Shown piece after piece: positions 51,801 to 60,662 of a stretch of DNA of 64,000 nucleotides; the stretch's first letter is position 1, and each line of letters opens with the position of its first letter. Source of the stretch: Verrucomicrobiota bacterium (GTDB taxonomy: Bacteria; Verrucomicrobiota; Verrucomicrobiia; Chthoniobacterales; Terrimicrobiaceae); contig JAFKMU010000055.1 of NCBI GenBank assembly GCA_017305195.1, positions 1 to 64,000 of the forward strand, in the 5' to 3' direction. The notes below the pieces were generated by a model, which searched no databases, was not told where the DNA came from, and was given only the letters and a program-made list of their open reading frames with translations. A program made the translations under genes and the position numbers.

Positions 51801-54191
51801 ATGCCGGGTACCCGATTCACGTCGTTCCGCGCAAAAGGACTCCGGGGCATCGCCACCGTGGCGGGGCTTTTTGGAGTTCTCGGCGGCATTGTGACGCTCC
51901 TGGGTTGGGCGCTCGATGTCCCCTGGATGACCGATTGGCTGCATACCGGCATCTGCATGTTCCCCAATGCCGCGATCTGTGGCGCGCTCATCGGCGTGGC
52001 CCTGATCATTCTGGCCTGGAGCGGTCGCAGCAGGACGTTGCGGAATCTTTCGAGGGTGACCGCGCTTTTCTGCGCGGTCTTCAGCGGGTTGGTGCTCTAT
52101 CAGCATCTCACCGGCACAAACCTGGGTATCGACACCTCCATCATTGCCCGCACCTGGGGGCAGAAGGCCAGCGCGGCTCCGATGCGAATGGGCCTTCCCG
52201 CCAGCGTTTCCTTCCTGATCCTGGGCCTCGCCGTCTTCCTCGCCTCCTGGAATGGCCTCGCCCGGCGTGTGTCTTCCCTGCTGGCTCTGGGTACGGTAGC
52301 CGTCGTTTCCCTCTCGCTCATGGGATACTGGTTCGGCGCGAACCAGCTTTTCGGCCTGGCGCACTACACGGCCATCGCTTTCCAAACCGGGTTCATCATT
52401 TTCATCCTGAGCACGGCCATTATCGCGGTGATCCCCGAGCATGGCCTCGCCGAGATGCTCCTGCGCGAGGATGCCGGGGGCGTCGCCGCCCGACGCCTGT
52501 TGCTCCCGATCATCATCATCCCGCCAGTGCTCGGATGGCTGCAGGTGTTTGGTCGGCAGTATGAGATGTACGATGTGACCTTTGGCACGGCGGTGCGAAC
52601 TCTCTGCGAGACCGCTCTGTTTTTCCTGCTCCTGTGGTGGACGGTCAACACCATCAGCAGCCAGGCTGCCGTCGCCCGGCAGGCCCGCTCCGCCCTCCGC
52701 GTGCTCGATGAGCGGTTCACCCGTTTCATGGAGTCCGTGCCAGGACTCGCCTGGATCAAGGATGCCGATGGACGCTACGTCTTCGCCAACGAGTCTGCGC
52801 TCAAGGCGTTCGGATTATCCCGCACCGCTCTTTACGGCCGCACCGACGCGGATGTCTTTTCTCCCGAGACGGCGGCGATGTTCATTGCCAATGACCGGAG
52901 GGCGGTTCAGTCGCGCATCGGGATTCAGGTGATCGAAAAGCTCGAGCACGGCGATGGCGAACATCATTCGCTGGTGGCGAAATTCCCGATCGAGGAACCG
53001 GGTTCCGCGCGTCCGTTTGTCGGCGGCATCGCCATCGACATCACTGATCGCGTCCGGGCCGAGGAGGCCTTGAGGCTGGCCGACCGCCGCAAGGATGAAT
53101 TCCTCGCCACTCTCGCCCACGAGCTGCGCAATCCGCTTGCGCCGATTCGTTACGCGGTCCAGCTGATCGCGCAACCCGGCGTCGACCGCTCCACCCTGCA
53201 ATACGTGCATGGAGTCATCGACCGCCAGGTCGGCCACATGGTGCGCCTGCTGGAGGATCTCCTCGACATGTCGCGCATTTCCTACGGCAAGCTGGAGCTG
53301 CGTCGCGAGAGGGTCGAGTTGGCAGTCATCGTCAACTCCGCCCTCGAGGCCAGCCGTCCCATCATCGAGGCTGCCGGGCACGAGCTGGTCGTCGAGATGC
53401 CTCCCGATCGCATCGTCCTCGATGCCGACGCCGTGCGCCTCGCCCAGGTATTTTCCAATCTGCTGAACAACGCCGCCAAGTTCACCACCGCCCGCGGACG
53501 TATTGTCTTTGCCGTCGCGCGCGAGGATCGCGAGGTGATCGTCTCCGTGTCTGACAATGGGATCGGCCTCACCCCGGAGTCGCTGCATACGATCTTCGAT
53601 ATGTTCTCTCAGGTGCATCGCGGCGGTGTGCAGTCGGGCCTTGGCATCGGCCTCGCGCTGGTCAAGGGCCTGCTCGACCTGCATGGCGCCACCATCTCGG
53701 CCGAAAGCGAGGGGGCGGGACAGGGCAGCCGGTTCACCATTCGTATTCCCTTGCCCGCGGTTCCGCTTGAACTCTCCGCTCCCGGAGCGTTGCCCGACGT
53801 ACACATTTCTCGAACGCTGAAAATCCTCGTCATCGACGATGTGCGCGACATCGCCGACAGCATTTCCAGCCTGTTGCGCAGCATGGGCTATGAAACGCAC
53901 CCGGCCTATGGCGGCGAGGAGGGACTCGCCGAGGCGGAGACTTTCCGGCCCGATGTCATCCTCCTCGATATCGGCATGCCCGGCCGGGACGGCCACCAGA
54001 TTTGCCGGGAGATCCGCCAGCAATCCTGGGGAACCCCGATTTTTGTCATCGCGATCACCGGCTGGGGCCAGGAATCCGACCGCCGCCTTACCCGCGAAGC
54101 CGGGTTCGACGAGCACCTCGTCAAACCCGTCGACGTCTCACAGCTCGTCGACCTCATCGAGAAGGCCCGCGGCTCGCGCGGGGCGGGCTAG
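51801..54191 (+). CDS. hybrid sensor histidine kinase with PAS and receiver domains
   Basis: The 796-residue product has about eight membrane helices in residues 10-290 (for example GLFGVLGGIVTLLGWALDVP and FLILGLAVFLASWNGLARRV). A PAS domain follows at about 305-420 (FTRFMESVPGLAWIKDADGR), then HisKA with FLATLAHELRNPLAPIRYAV (His near 440) and HATPase_c (NLLNNAAKFTTARGRI, SDNGIGLTPE, GLGIGLALVKGLLDLHG). The receiver domain (about 675-790) has ILVIDDVRDIADS and the phospho-Asp near 722 in VILLDIGMPG. It can pass phosphate within itself; no output protein is adjacent. The signal is unknown. Confidence 0.9.
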   Translation: MPGTRFTSFRAKGLRGIATVAGLFGVLGGIVTLLGWALDVPWMTDWLHTGICMFPNAAICGALIGVALIILAWSGRSRTLRNLSRVTALFCAVFSGLVLYQHLTGTNLGIDTSIIARTWGQKASAAPMRMGLPASVSFLILGLAVFLASWNGLARRVSSLLALGTVAVVSLSLMGYWFGANQLFGLAHYTAIAFQTGFIIFILSTAIIAVIPEHGLAEMLLREDAGGVAARRLLLPIIIIPPVLGWLQVFGRQYEMYDVTFGTAVRTLCETALFFLLLWWTVNTISSQAAVARQARSALRVLDERFTRFMESVPGLAWIKDADGRYVFANESALKAFGLSRTALYGRTDADVFSPETAAMFIANDRRAVQSRIGIQVIEKLEHGDGEHHSLVAKFPIEEPGSARPFVGGIAIDITDRVRAEEALRLADRRKDEFLATLAHELRNPLAPIRYAVQLIAQPGVDRSTLQYVHGVIDRQVGHMVRLLEDLLDMSRISYGKLELRRERVELAVIVNSALEASRPIIEAAGHELVVEMPPDRIVLDADAVRLAQVFSNLLNNAAKFTTARGRIVFAVAREDREVIVSVSDNGIGLTPESLHTIFDMFSQVHRGGVQSGLGIGLALVKGLLDLHGATISAESEGAGQGSRFTIRIPLPAVPLELSAPGALPDVHISRTLKILVIDDVRDIADSISSLLRSMGYETHPAYGGEEGLAEAETFRPDVILLDIGMPGRDGHQICREIRQQSWGTPIFVIAITGWGQESDRRLTREAGFDEHLVKPVDVSQLVDLIEKARGSRGAG

Positions 54192-54201
54192 GAGTCGCCG
54201 C

Positions 54202-56442
54202 TTACTTCTGCCGGATTGGTTTGCCGAGTTCGAAGACCTGGCCGGGCCTGGCCGGGGGGCCGGGTTTGTCTGGCGTGCCAAAGGCGATGCGGCCTGCGAT
54301 GCCGGACAGAGTCGGGGCGTCCACTTTCAGGCGGAGGAAGCCGATCTTGGCCTCGGGCTCGCTGGCGTTCCAGAAGACGGAGTTCTGGCGCACGAGGTCG
54401 CGGTATTTGGGATCGATCACGACCGTGAGCAGGACGCGGCTATTGTCCGGCGAGAGGGTCTTGGTGGTCACGTCACCGACTTTCACGTCGCGGTAGAGCA
54501 CCTGCGCTCCCAGGCCGACGGTGGTGGCCGGGGTGGAGATCTTGATCGTGAACCCGCTCGCCTCGGCCAGCGACGGGTCGGTGATCATGCGGCCGGAGAA
54601 GACGTTGCCGTAGCCGCCCGAGCCGGGGATACAGTCAATATAGACGCCGCTGATGATGGTCTCGAGGCCCGAGATGCCTTGCAGCGAAATCTGCGGCTCC
54701 ACCAGCGAGAAGATCGAGTCCTCGCGGCGCAGGTTCTCGTAGCCGGGCTGGATGCGGGCGATCACCTCGACGCGGCCGCGATCCGTGCGCACCTCATCGA
54801 CCAACCCGACACGGACGCCGAGATAGCGGAGTTCCGTGCGGCCCGGCAGGATGCCCTGGGCGCTGGCAAAGCGGATGCGGATCGGCGCGGAGGTCGCGCG
54901 GGCCGAGGCCTCGTCGTCAAAGAGCTGGTAGCGCTGCCCCTCCTGGACCGGGGAACCGCTCGCGCCGAAGCTGTCGAAGGTCACGCCGCCGCTGAGGAGC
55001 GCGGTGATGCCCTCGATATGGATGTTGATCACACCCGGTCCAGCCATGGCCGAGGTCGCGGGCGTCCGCCAGAAGCGCGACGAACTCACGAGCGCCGACT
55101 GGAAGTCCGGCTTGATCGAGGCGATAAGCGCGGGCTGGCCGTTGGCGGTGAGCGTCTTTTCCTTGATCGCGCCAGCTACGAGGCCGCGGTAATACACGGG
55201 CGCTCCCGGTTCGATGGTGGGAAGGCTGTCGGCCGTCAATGTCACGAGCAGATCGTTCTGTCGCGCAGCGGGATTGCCCACGGTGATCCCGGCAAAGGTT
55301 TCGGCAGGTTCGCCGGAGCCAGCCTGGCATTCGATGTACGGGCCGGTGATGATCGCGTCCAGGCCCTTGATACCTTCCAGATTAGCGGTTGGGCGCACGA
55401 GGGTGAATTGCGACTCCTTCGCCGCGAGGAAATCATAGGAGGGTTCGAGCTGGGCGGTCGCGATGGCGGTTTGCGAGCCGGAGGGAATCTCCACTTTGCT
55501 GATGATGCCGACGGGTTGCCCGAGGTACATGATGCGCGTCTGGTCGGCCACGATGCCGCGTGAGTCTTCAAAGGCGATGGAGATTTTCCTCCCCGAGGCC
55601 CGGGCGCTGGCCTCGTCGGGTTGGAGTTCGAATTCCTTCCCGTCGTCGACCGGCTGACCCTTTATGCCGAAGTCATCGAATGCGATGCCGCCCTGGATGA
55701 GCGACTCCAGGCCCGCGATGTTGAGCGAGAGTCCGCCGGGTCCCGCCTTGAGCGAGGTTGCCGGGATCAGCCAGAACCGTGAGGCGTCATTTACCATCTG
55801 CGCGTGGTTTTCATCGATCACGACCTGCACGTACGGGCGGCCATCCGTGTCGATCTCCTTTTCCACCACCCAGCCGACGGGCACACCCAGGTGGTAGATC
55901 GGCGAGCCGTGGTCGACCATCGGGATGGAATCCGCGCGCAGCTTGATCAGCAGCGTCGGTGCGTCGAGCGGAGAGAGCGGAGCCTTGGCCAGTCCGGTGA
56001 AGCGCGTTTCGTAGCTGCCATTGCCGGGACGCTGCCGGGCGCGGATCGAGTTGCCCTGGATGATGGCCTCCAGGCCGGTGAGCTGCTGGAGGGAGACGAC
56101 GGGTTTTTCGATCCAGTAATCCGTATTTGAGCGAGCAAGCGAGCTGGCAAAGGCCCGGAGCCGCACCGAAACGATCACGCCATTCAGCTTCGGATCAAGA
56201 TGCACCCTGGTGACCTTGCCCGCATGCACGCCGCGAAAGACGAGGGGCGTCTTGCCTGCCTCGATGCCCGGGGCCTCTGCGAACGCGATGTCTATCTCCG
56301 GCCCCTCCTCGCGATAGTTGTTCCAAAACAGCCAGACCGTGGCGGCGGCGGCGATGATGGGGAACACCCAGGCCCAGGGGAACGTCCTGCGGGTGGAGAC
56401 GATTTCTCCGGCGTCTTCTTTGTCGATGGGTGTTTGGCTCAT
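54202..56442 (-). CDS. MCE-domain lipid transport protein (LetB/PqiB-like, six MCE repeats)
   Basis: The 746-residue product has one N-terminal membrane helix (FPWAWVFPIIAAAATVWLFW) and six MCE repeats, recognised by their opening strands: DIAFAEAPGIEAGKTPLVFR, LLIKLRADSIPMVDHGSPIY, ISIAFEDSRGIVADQTRIMY, LLVTLTADSLPTIEPGAPVY, IRFASAQGILPGRTELRYLG and FTIKISTPATTVGLGAQVLY. PqiB has three and LetB (YebT) seven, so this is intermediate. Such proteins stack MCE rings into a periplasmic tube that moves lipids between the membranes. The start at 56442 overlaps the stop of the PqiA-like gene by 4 bases. Confidence 0.9.
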   Translation of the reverse strand: MSQTPIDKEDAGEIVSTRRTFPWAWVFPIIAAAATVWLFWNNYREEGPEIDIAFAEAPGIEAGKTPLVFRGVHAGKVTRVHLDPKLNGVIVSVRLRAFASSLARSNTDYWIEKPVVSLQQLTGLEAIIQGNSIRARQRPGNGSYETRFTGLAKAPLSPLDAPTLLIKLRADSIPMVDHGSPIYHLGVPVGWVVEKEIDTDGRPYVQVVIDENHAQMVNDASRFWLIPATSLKAGPGGLSLNIAGLESLIQGGIAFDDFGIKGQPVDDGKEFELQPDEASARASGRKISIAFEDSRGIVADQTRIMYLGQPVGIISKVEIPSGSQTAIATAQLEPSYDFLAAKESQFTLVRPTANLEGIKGLDAIITGPYIECQAGSGEPAETFAGITVGNPAARQNDLLVTLTADSLPTIEPGAPVYYRGLVAGAIKEKTLTANGQPALIASIKPDFQSALVSSSRFWRTPATSAMAGPGVINIHIEGITALLSGGVTFDSFGASGSPVQEGQRYQLFDDEASARATSAPIRIRFASAQGILPGRTELRYLGVRVGLVDEVRTDRGRVEVIARIQPGYENLRREDSIFSLVEPQISLQGISGLETIISGVYIDCIPGSGGYGNVFSGRMITDPSLAEASGFTIKISTPATTVGLGAQVLYRDVKVGDVTTKTLSPDNSRVLLTVVIDPKYRDLVRQNSVFWNASEPEAKIGFLRLKVDAPTLSGIAGRIAFGTPDKPGPPARPGQVFELGKPIRQK

Positions 56443-56933
56443 GTGGTACGGCGTTCTTTCCAGATCAGTGAAGGGTGGTAAATCTCGGCCGCGAAGAGCG
56501 TGCACAGCAGCACGGCGGCAAAAAAGAGTCCTCCCGGCTCGGCCTTGACGCTGGCGAGGATGCCGAGCTGGCCCACGGCGGCCAGGACGGAGAGGAGGAA
56601 AATGTCGATCATCGACCACGACCCGATCTGGTGGAGGATGCGGTACATCAGGGTGCGGCCTTCGCGGAGTTCGCTCGTGCCGTGCAGCAGCAGGATCCAG
56701 CTCATCACGGCGAGCTTGAGGAAGGGCACGACGATGCTGGCGAGGAACACGACCGCCGCCACCGGCGTCAATCCGGAATCATAGAGCTCCAGCACGCCGC
56801 CCATGATGGTGAGCGGCTCGACCTGACCGGTGATCGTGATCGTCATCACCGGGAGGATGTTGGCCGGGATGTAAAGGATGAGGCCGGATACCACGAGGGC
56901 GCGGGCCATGCTCAGCCGCGTCTCGTCCGTCAT
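56439..56933 (-). CDS. PqiA/LetA-like inner membrane protein, second half
   Basis: The 164-residue product carries a single PqiA domain with about four helices: ARALVVSGLILYIPANILPV, LTPVAAVVFLASIVVPFLKL and WSMIDIFLLSVLAAVGQLGI, keeping the characteristic YIPANILPVM and IGSWSMIDIF motifs. It lacks the zinc ribbon. In E. coli PqiA/LetA has two such domains in one chain; here they are two genes with 4-base ATGA overlaps on both sides. It should hand lipids to the MCE protein encoded downstream. Confidence 0.9.
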   Translation of the reverse strand: MTDETRLSMARALVVSGLILYIPANILPVMTITITGQVEPLTIMGGVLELYDSGLTPVAAVVFLASIVVPFLKLAVMSWILLLHGTSELREGRTLMYRILHQIGSWSMIDIFLLSVLAAVGQLGILASVKAEPGGLFFAAVLLCTLFAAEIYHPSLIWKERRTT

Positions 56934-57562
56934 GGTTTGCCCTCCAGTCGCCGCTCGGCGGAGTCTTCGTCAAAGACGCGCGACAGCCCGATGGAAATCG
57001 CCGCCAGCAGCACGATCCAGCCGATGCCAACCTTCCACGCGACCGTGCCGATCATGTCCAGCTTCACCACCGCCACCACGCAGGCAATGGCAAACACGGG
57101 GATGAGGCTCCAGGATTCCGTGAACCCCGCCACATGCAGCGCGATGCGGCCGCCGGGCAGTTTCCACCCGAGACAGCAGGCGGAGACATAGGCGACCGCT
57201 CCGAAATACAGCGCCGGTGCGGCGATGGCGCAGAAGACAACCAGCAGCGAGATCGGCCAGTACCCCTGGTCGGCCAGTTTCTGCCCTCCCGTGATGATGA
57301 GATTGGACTGCGTGTTGCCCGCCACGGAAAAGGTCATGATCGGGTACACATTGGCCAGCAGGGCCATGCACACCCCGGTGATGCCCAGGGCGCAGGCGAT
57401 ATGGAACGAGTCATCCGTGCGGTGAATCATCAGCACCTCGCCGCAACGCTTGCAACGCAGCGACTCGCCATGCTTGAGCACACGCTCCCGGATCGAGACT
57501 CCGCACGTCCGGCAGGAAAGCCATCCGGCCTCCTTGTCGGGGCTTGAGGTGCGGGGTCTCAT
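56930..57562 (-). CDS. PqiA/LetA-like inner membrane protein, first half with zinc ribbon
   Basis: The 210-residue product begins with a zinc ribbon (CRTCGVSIRERVLKHGESLR ending CKRCG) and then one PqiA domain: CALGITGVCMALLANVYPIM, the NVYPIMTFSVAG and FTESWSLIPVFAIACVVA motifs and a last helix. It is the N-terminal half of a split LetA/PqiA. The next gene starts inside its stop (ATGA), so the three genes form one coupled operon for lipid transport between membranes. Confidence 0.9.
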   Translation of the reverse strand: MRPRTSSPDKEAGWLSCRTCGVSIRERVLKHGESLRCKRCGEVLMIHRTDDSFHIACALGITGVCMALLANVYPIMTFSVAGNTQSNLIITGGQKLADQGYWPISLLVVFCAIAAPALYFGAVAYVSACCLGWKLPGGRIALHVAGFTESWSLIPVFAIACVVAVVKLDMIGTVAWKVGIGWIVLLAAISIGLSRVFDEDSAERRLEGKP

Positions 57563-57593
57563 TTCACGGTGCTATCCTCCCTGCGGGGATGAG

Positions 57594-58988
57594 TCAGTTC
57601 TTCTTCGGCGGCTCTTTGTCAAAGCCGCGCCGGTGCTCGATTTTCATGACCGATTCGACCGTGTGGTGATCCTTGATCACGTCGGAAAACCAGTTGGCCG
57701 AGGGCTTGAGGATGCGGTCCTTTGTCTCGGGGTCCATGTGCGAGAGGCCAAAGGTGGCGGTGTAGCCCCAGTGCCACTCGTAGTTGTCCGCGAGCGACCA
57801 GGTGAAGTACCCGCGCACGTCGTAGCCGTCCTGGATGGCGCGGCCGATCTCGTGGAGGTGGTTCTGGAGGTACCAGATGCGCTTGGAGTCGTTCGACGTG
57901 GCGATGCCATTCTCCGTGATCATCATTGGCTTGCCGTAGCGGTCGCCGACGCGCTTGATCTCGTCATAGATGCCCTTGGGATTGATGTCCCAGCCCATCA
58001 TGGTGAAGTGCTTGCCGCGCATGGACGGCCCGGCGAGGAGCGAGATCGGCCCGGGCGCCTGCGAGTAGTAGTAGTTGATGCCGAGGATGTCGCAGACATC
58101 ATAGATGCGGTCGAGGTGATCCGTGTTGCCATGGATCATCGTGTTGTAAATCAGACCGCCCGGGTCGAGCGGAGCGCGCTGCCACCACGGCAGGGCCTCG
58201 ACGCTCAGGATCTTGGCCGAGGGTTTGATCTCCTTCACGATCTTCGCCGCATCGCGGAACATCCCCGTGCTCGCGTCGATCGCCTTCCAGTAGTGCCCGA
58301 TGGCGAGGGTCATCGCCGGCGGCCACTGGCCCACGATGTAGGCGGTCGTGATCTGGCCGTTTGGCTCGTTCTGCGGCGCATAGTACTTTGTGTACGGGGC
58401 GGTCGCCTTGACCATCTTCTCGACATAGGCCTTCCAGCGCTCGCGGGCGAGCGGGTGGAGCCAGTTGGAGTTGCCGGGGTGCTTCTTGTCGTAGAGCCAG
58501 TCGGGGAAGGTGAAGTGCCAGAGGCACACGACGGGCTCGATGCCCATCTCCTTTAGCTTGCGCGCCATGCGGACATAACCCTGGATGGCCTCCTCATTAT
58601 ATACGCCGGGCTGCGGCTCGACGCGGGCCCACTCGATGCTGAAGCGATAGTGCGTCGGACGGATTTTCTTCAGCGCCTCGAGGTCCTTGTCAAAGTCGCT
58701 CCAGCTATACAGCGCATTGCCGCGCGGCGGAGCCTTGTGCTGGCTCACGAGGATGTCCCAGTCCGTGGAGAAGTAATCCTTCTCGCCCGGTTTCACCGCC
58801 GGGTCTTCGTACTGGTAGCTCGCCGTCGAGATGCCCCAGGCGAACTTCTCCTTCATCTTGGGGGAGGGCCGCCCGGAGACCTTGGGCGTGGGGTCAAATT
58901 TACCGAGGGGATTGATCGGGTTGACGCAGCCGGACAGCAAGGTGGCGCAGGCAAGACCGACCGCGAGGGTGAGCCGTGTTGGATTCAT
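57594..58988 (-). CDS. GH1 glycosidase lipoprotein (beta-glucosidase-like)
   Basis: The 464-residue product has a lipoprotein signal (LTLAVGLACATLLSGC) and a GH1 TIM barrel: FAWGISTASYQYE at the start, THYRFSIEWARVEPQPGVYN, the acid/base YYAPQNEPNG (Glu near 208) and the nucleophile PMMITENGIA (Glu near 359), with FTWSLADNYEWHWGY at the end. It should cleave beta-linked glucosides or galactosides, and is anchored to a membrane, which is unusual because most GH1 enzymes are cytoplasmic. The start at 58988 gives the signal directly. It is a lone gene. Confidence 0.9.
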   Translation of the reverse strand: MNPTRLTLAVGLACATLLSGCVNPINPLGKFDPTPKVSGRPSPKMKEKFAWGISTASYQYEDPAVKPGEKDYFSTDWDILVSQHKAPPRGNALYSWSDFDKDLEALKKIRPTHYRFSIEWARVEPQPGVYNEEAIQGYVRMARKLKEMGIEPVVCLWHFTFPDWLYDKKHPGNSNWLHPLARERWKAYVEKMVKATAPYTKYYAPQNEPNGQITTAYIVGQWPPAMTLAIGHYWKAIDASTGMFRDAAKIVKEIKPSAKILSVEALPWWQRAPLDPGGLIYNTMIHGNTDHLDRIYDVCDILGINYYYSQAPGPISLLAGPSMRGKHFTMMGWDINPKGIYDEIKRVGDRYGKPMMITENGIATSNDSKRIWYLQNHLHEIGRAIQDGYDVRGYFTWSLADNYEWHWGYTATFGLSHMDPETKDRILKPSANWFSDVIKDHHTVESVMKIEHRRGFDKEPPKKN

Positions 58989-59253
58989 GGAGATTGGTTT
59001 GTATTCCCTAACGTTTCCGCTGGCGGCCGCGCTATCCACTTCGAGCAACACGACCGGAGATTCCTTCATGCACGAGGGACTCTCTTGGGGGCGGATTCTG
59101 TCCATGCGCCACCGGAGGCGTCAATCCGCAAAGAGGCTCCGGGCAGGGGGTTGAAACGAAATCAAACGAAAGAGGGAAAGCCAATCGGCGGATGCTTTGC
59201 AGCAAGAGAGGGGTATACCCGGCGGTCGATTCTTCTATGATGGGCGTTCTGGA

Positions 59254-60378
59254 ATGAAGATTTCATCCCCCAAAGAATCTCACCCTGGGGAAACGCGGGC
59301 TCCGCTCACGCCTGACAGCGTGGCCAAGCTCGTCAAACTCGGCGCCGAGGTATCGGTCGAGGCTGGCATAGGGCTGCCGGCAGGTTTTCCCGATGAGATG
59401 TATGCCAAGGCTGGCGCGACGATATCGACGGATCGCGCCTCGCTCCTGAGCTCCGCCGATATCGTCCTACGATTGCGCAAGCCGCCCGTGGAGGAGATCG
59501 ACCTCCTCAAGCCCGGCTGCGTGCACCTCAGTCTCCTCGATCCATTCAACGAGAAGGAGTTGCTGGCAAAGTTCGCCGCTCGTGGGGTCAGCGCGATCAG
59601 CATGGAGTTCGTTCCCCGCACCACCCGGGCGCAGAAAATGGACGTCCTTTCCTCGCAGGCGAACCTCGCCGGGTACGAGGCTGTCATCCTCGCCGCCCGG
59701 TATTCGAACAAGATCTTTCCCATGATGACCACCGCCGCCGGGACCATTCTCCCGGCCCGCGTCTTCATCATCGGCGTGGGCGTTGCCGGTCTCCAAGCCA
59801 TCGCCACCGCCAAGCGCCTCGGCGCCAAGGTCACCGCCTATGACACCCGCCCCGTGGTAGAGGAACAGGTGAAGTCGCTCGGCGCGCAGTTCCTCAAGGT
59901 CGACCTCGGCGAGACCGGCCAGACGAAGGACGGCTACGCCAAGGCGCTCACCGACGAGCAGATCCAGAAGCAGCGCGACACCATGACGAAGACCTGCGCC
60001 GAGTCGGATATCGTCATCACCGCCGCCCAGGTCTTTGGCCGTCGCGCTCCCATCCTGCTCACCAGCGCGATGGTTGCCGCCATGAAACCCGGCAGCGTCG
60101 TCGTCGACCTCGCGGTCGAGACCGGCGGCAATGTCGAGGGCATCGAATACGACCAGGTGACGAATCGCAACGGCGTGCTCCTCGTGGGAACGGCGAATCT
60201 CCCCGGCCGCGTCCCCTTTCACGCCAGCCAGGTCTACGCCGCCAACCTCGTCGGGTTGCTCGAGGAGTATTGGGACAAGAAGGAGAAGACCTTCGCTCTC
60301 AACCTGGAGGACGAGATCATCCGCGGATGCCTCGTCACCCACGGGGGTCGCATCGTGAACGAAAAACTCAGCTCATAG
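59254..60378 (+). CDS. pntA1: NAD(P) transhydrogenase subunit alpha 1 (soluble NAD-binding)
   Basis: The 374-residue product is domain I of proton-translocating transhydrogenase, which moves hydride between NADH and NADP+ at the cost of the proton gradient. Motifs are MKISSPKESHPGETRAPLTP, the NAD-binding fold VFIIGVGVAGLQAIATAKRL and DLAVETGGNVEGIEYDQV. The membrane part is a separate gene 2 bases downstream, as in alphaproteobacteria with split PntA. The ATG at 59254 is chosen as the family start. Confidence 0.93.
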   Translation: MKISSPKESHPGETRAPLTPDSVAKLVKLGAEVSVEAGIGLPAGFPDEMYAKAGATISTDRASLLSSADIVLRLRKPPVEEIDLLKPGCVHLSLLDPFNEKELLAKFAARGVSAISMEFVPRTTRAQKMDVLSSQANLAGYEAVILAARYSNKIFPMMTTAAGTILPARVFIIGVGVAGLQAIATAKRLGAKVTAYDTRPVVEEQVKSLGAQFLKVDLGETGQTKDGYAKALTDEQIQKQRDTMTKTCAESDIVITAAQVFGRRAPILLTSAMVAAMKPGSVVVDLAVETGGNVEGIEYDQVTNRNGVLLVGTANLPGRVPFHASQVYAANLVGLLEEYWDKKEKTFALNLEDEIIRGCLVTHGGRIVNEKLSS

Positions 60379-60380
60379 CC

Positions 60381-60662
60381 ATGGATACCAACGTCCTGTT
60401 TATCTTCATCCTCTCGGTTTTCGTGGGCTTCGAGGTCATCTCGAAGGTTCCCTCGATGCTGCACACGCCGCTCATGTCCGGCACCAACGCCATTCACGGC
60501 ATCATCCTCTTTGGCGGCATCCTCGTGCTGGCCGGGGCGGACAGCCTGCTCGTGCAGGTGCTCGGCTTTGTCGCCGTGGTCTTCGGGTCCGCCAACGTGT
60601 TTGGCGGCTTTATGGTCACGGATCGCATGCTCCAGATGTTCCGAAAGAAAAAATCCCAATGA
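60381..60662 (+). CDS. pntA2: NAD(P) transhydrogenase subunit alpha 2 (membrane)
   Basis: The 93-residue product carries three membrane helices: LFIFILSVFVGFEVISKVP, NAIHGIILFGGILVLAGAD and VLGFVAVVFGSANVFGGFMV, the last with VTDRMLQMF, all typical of the small PntA2 subunit. It lies between pntA1 (2-base gap) and pntB (4-base ATGA overlap). Confidence 0.93.
   Translation: MDTNVLFIFILSVFVGFEVISKVPSMLHTPLMSGTNAIHGIILFGGILVLAGADSLLVQVLGFVAVVFGSANVFGGFMVTDRMLQMFRKKKSQ

Noticed and set aside
59150..59180. GAAACGAAATCAAACGAAAG as another copy of the 37-39 kb repeat
   Set aside because: It has the short unit only; the CCCGAGGG and CTTAGGGG parts are missing.
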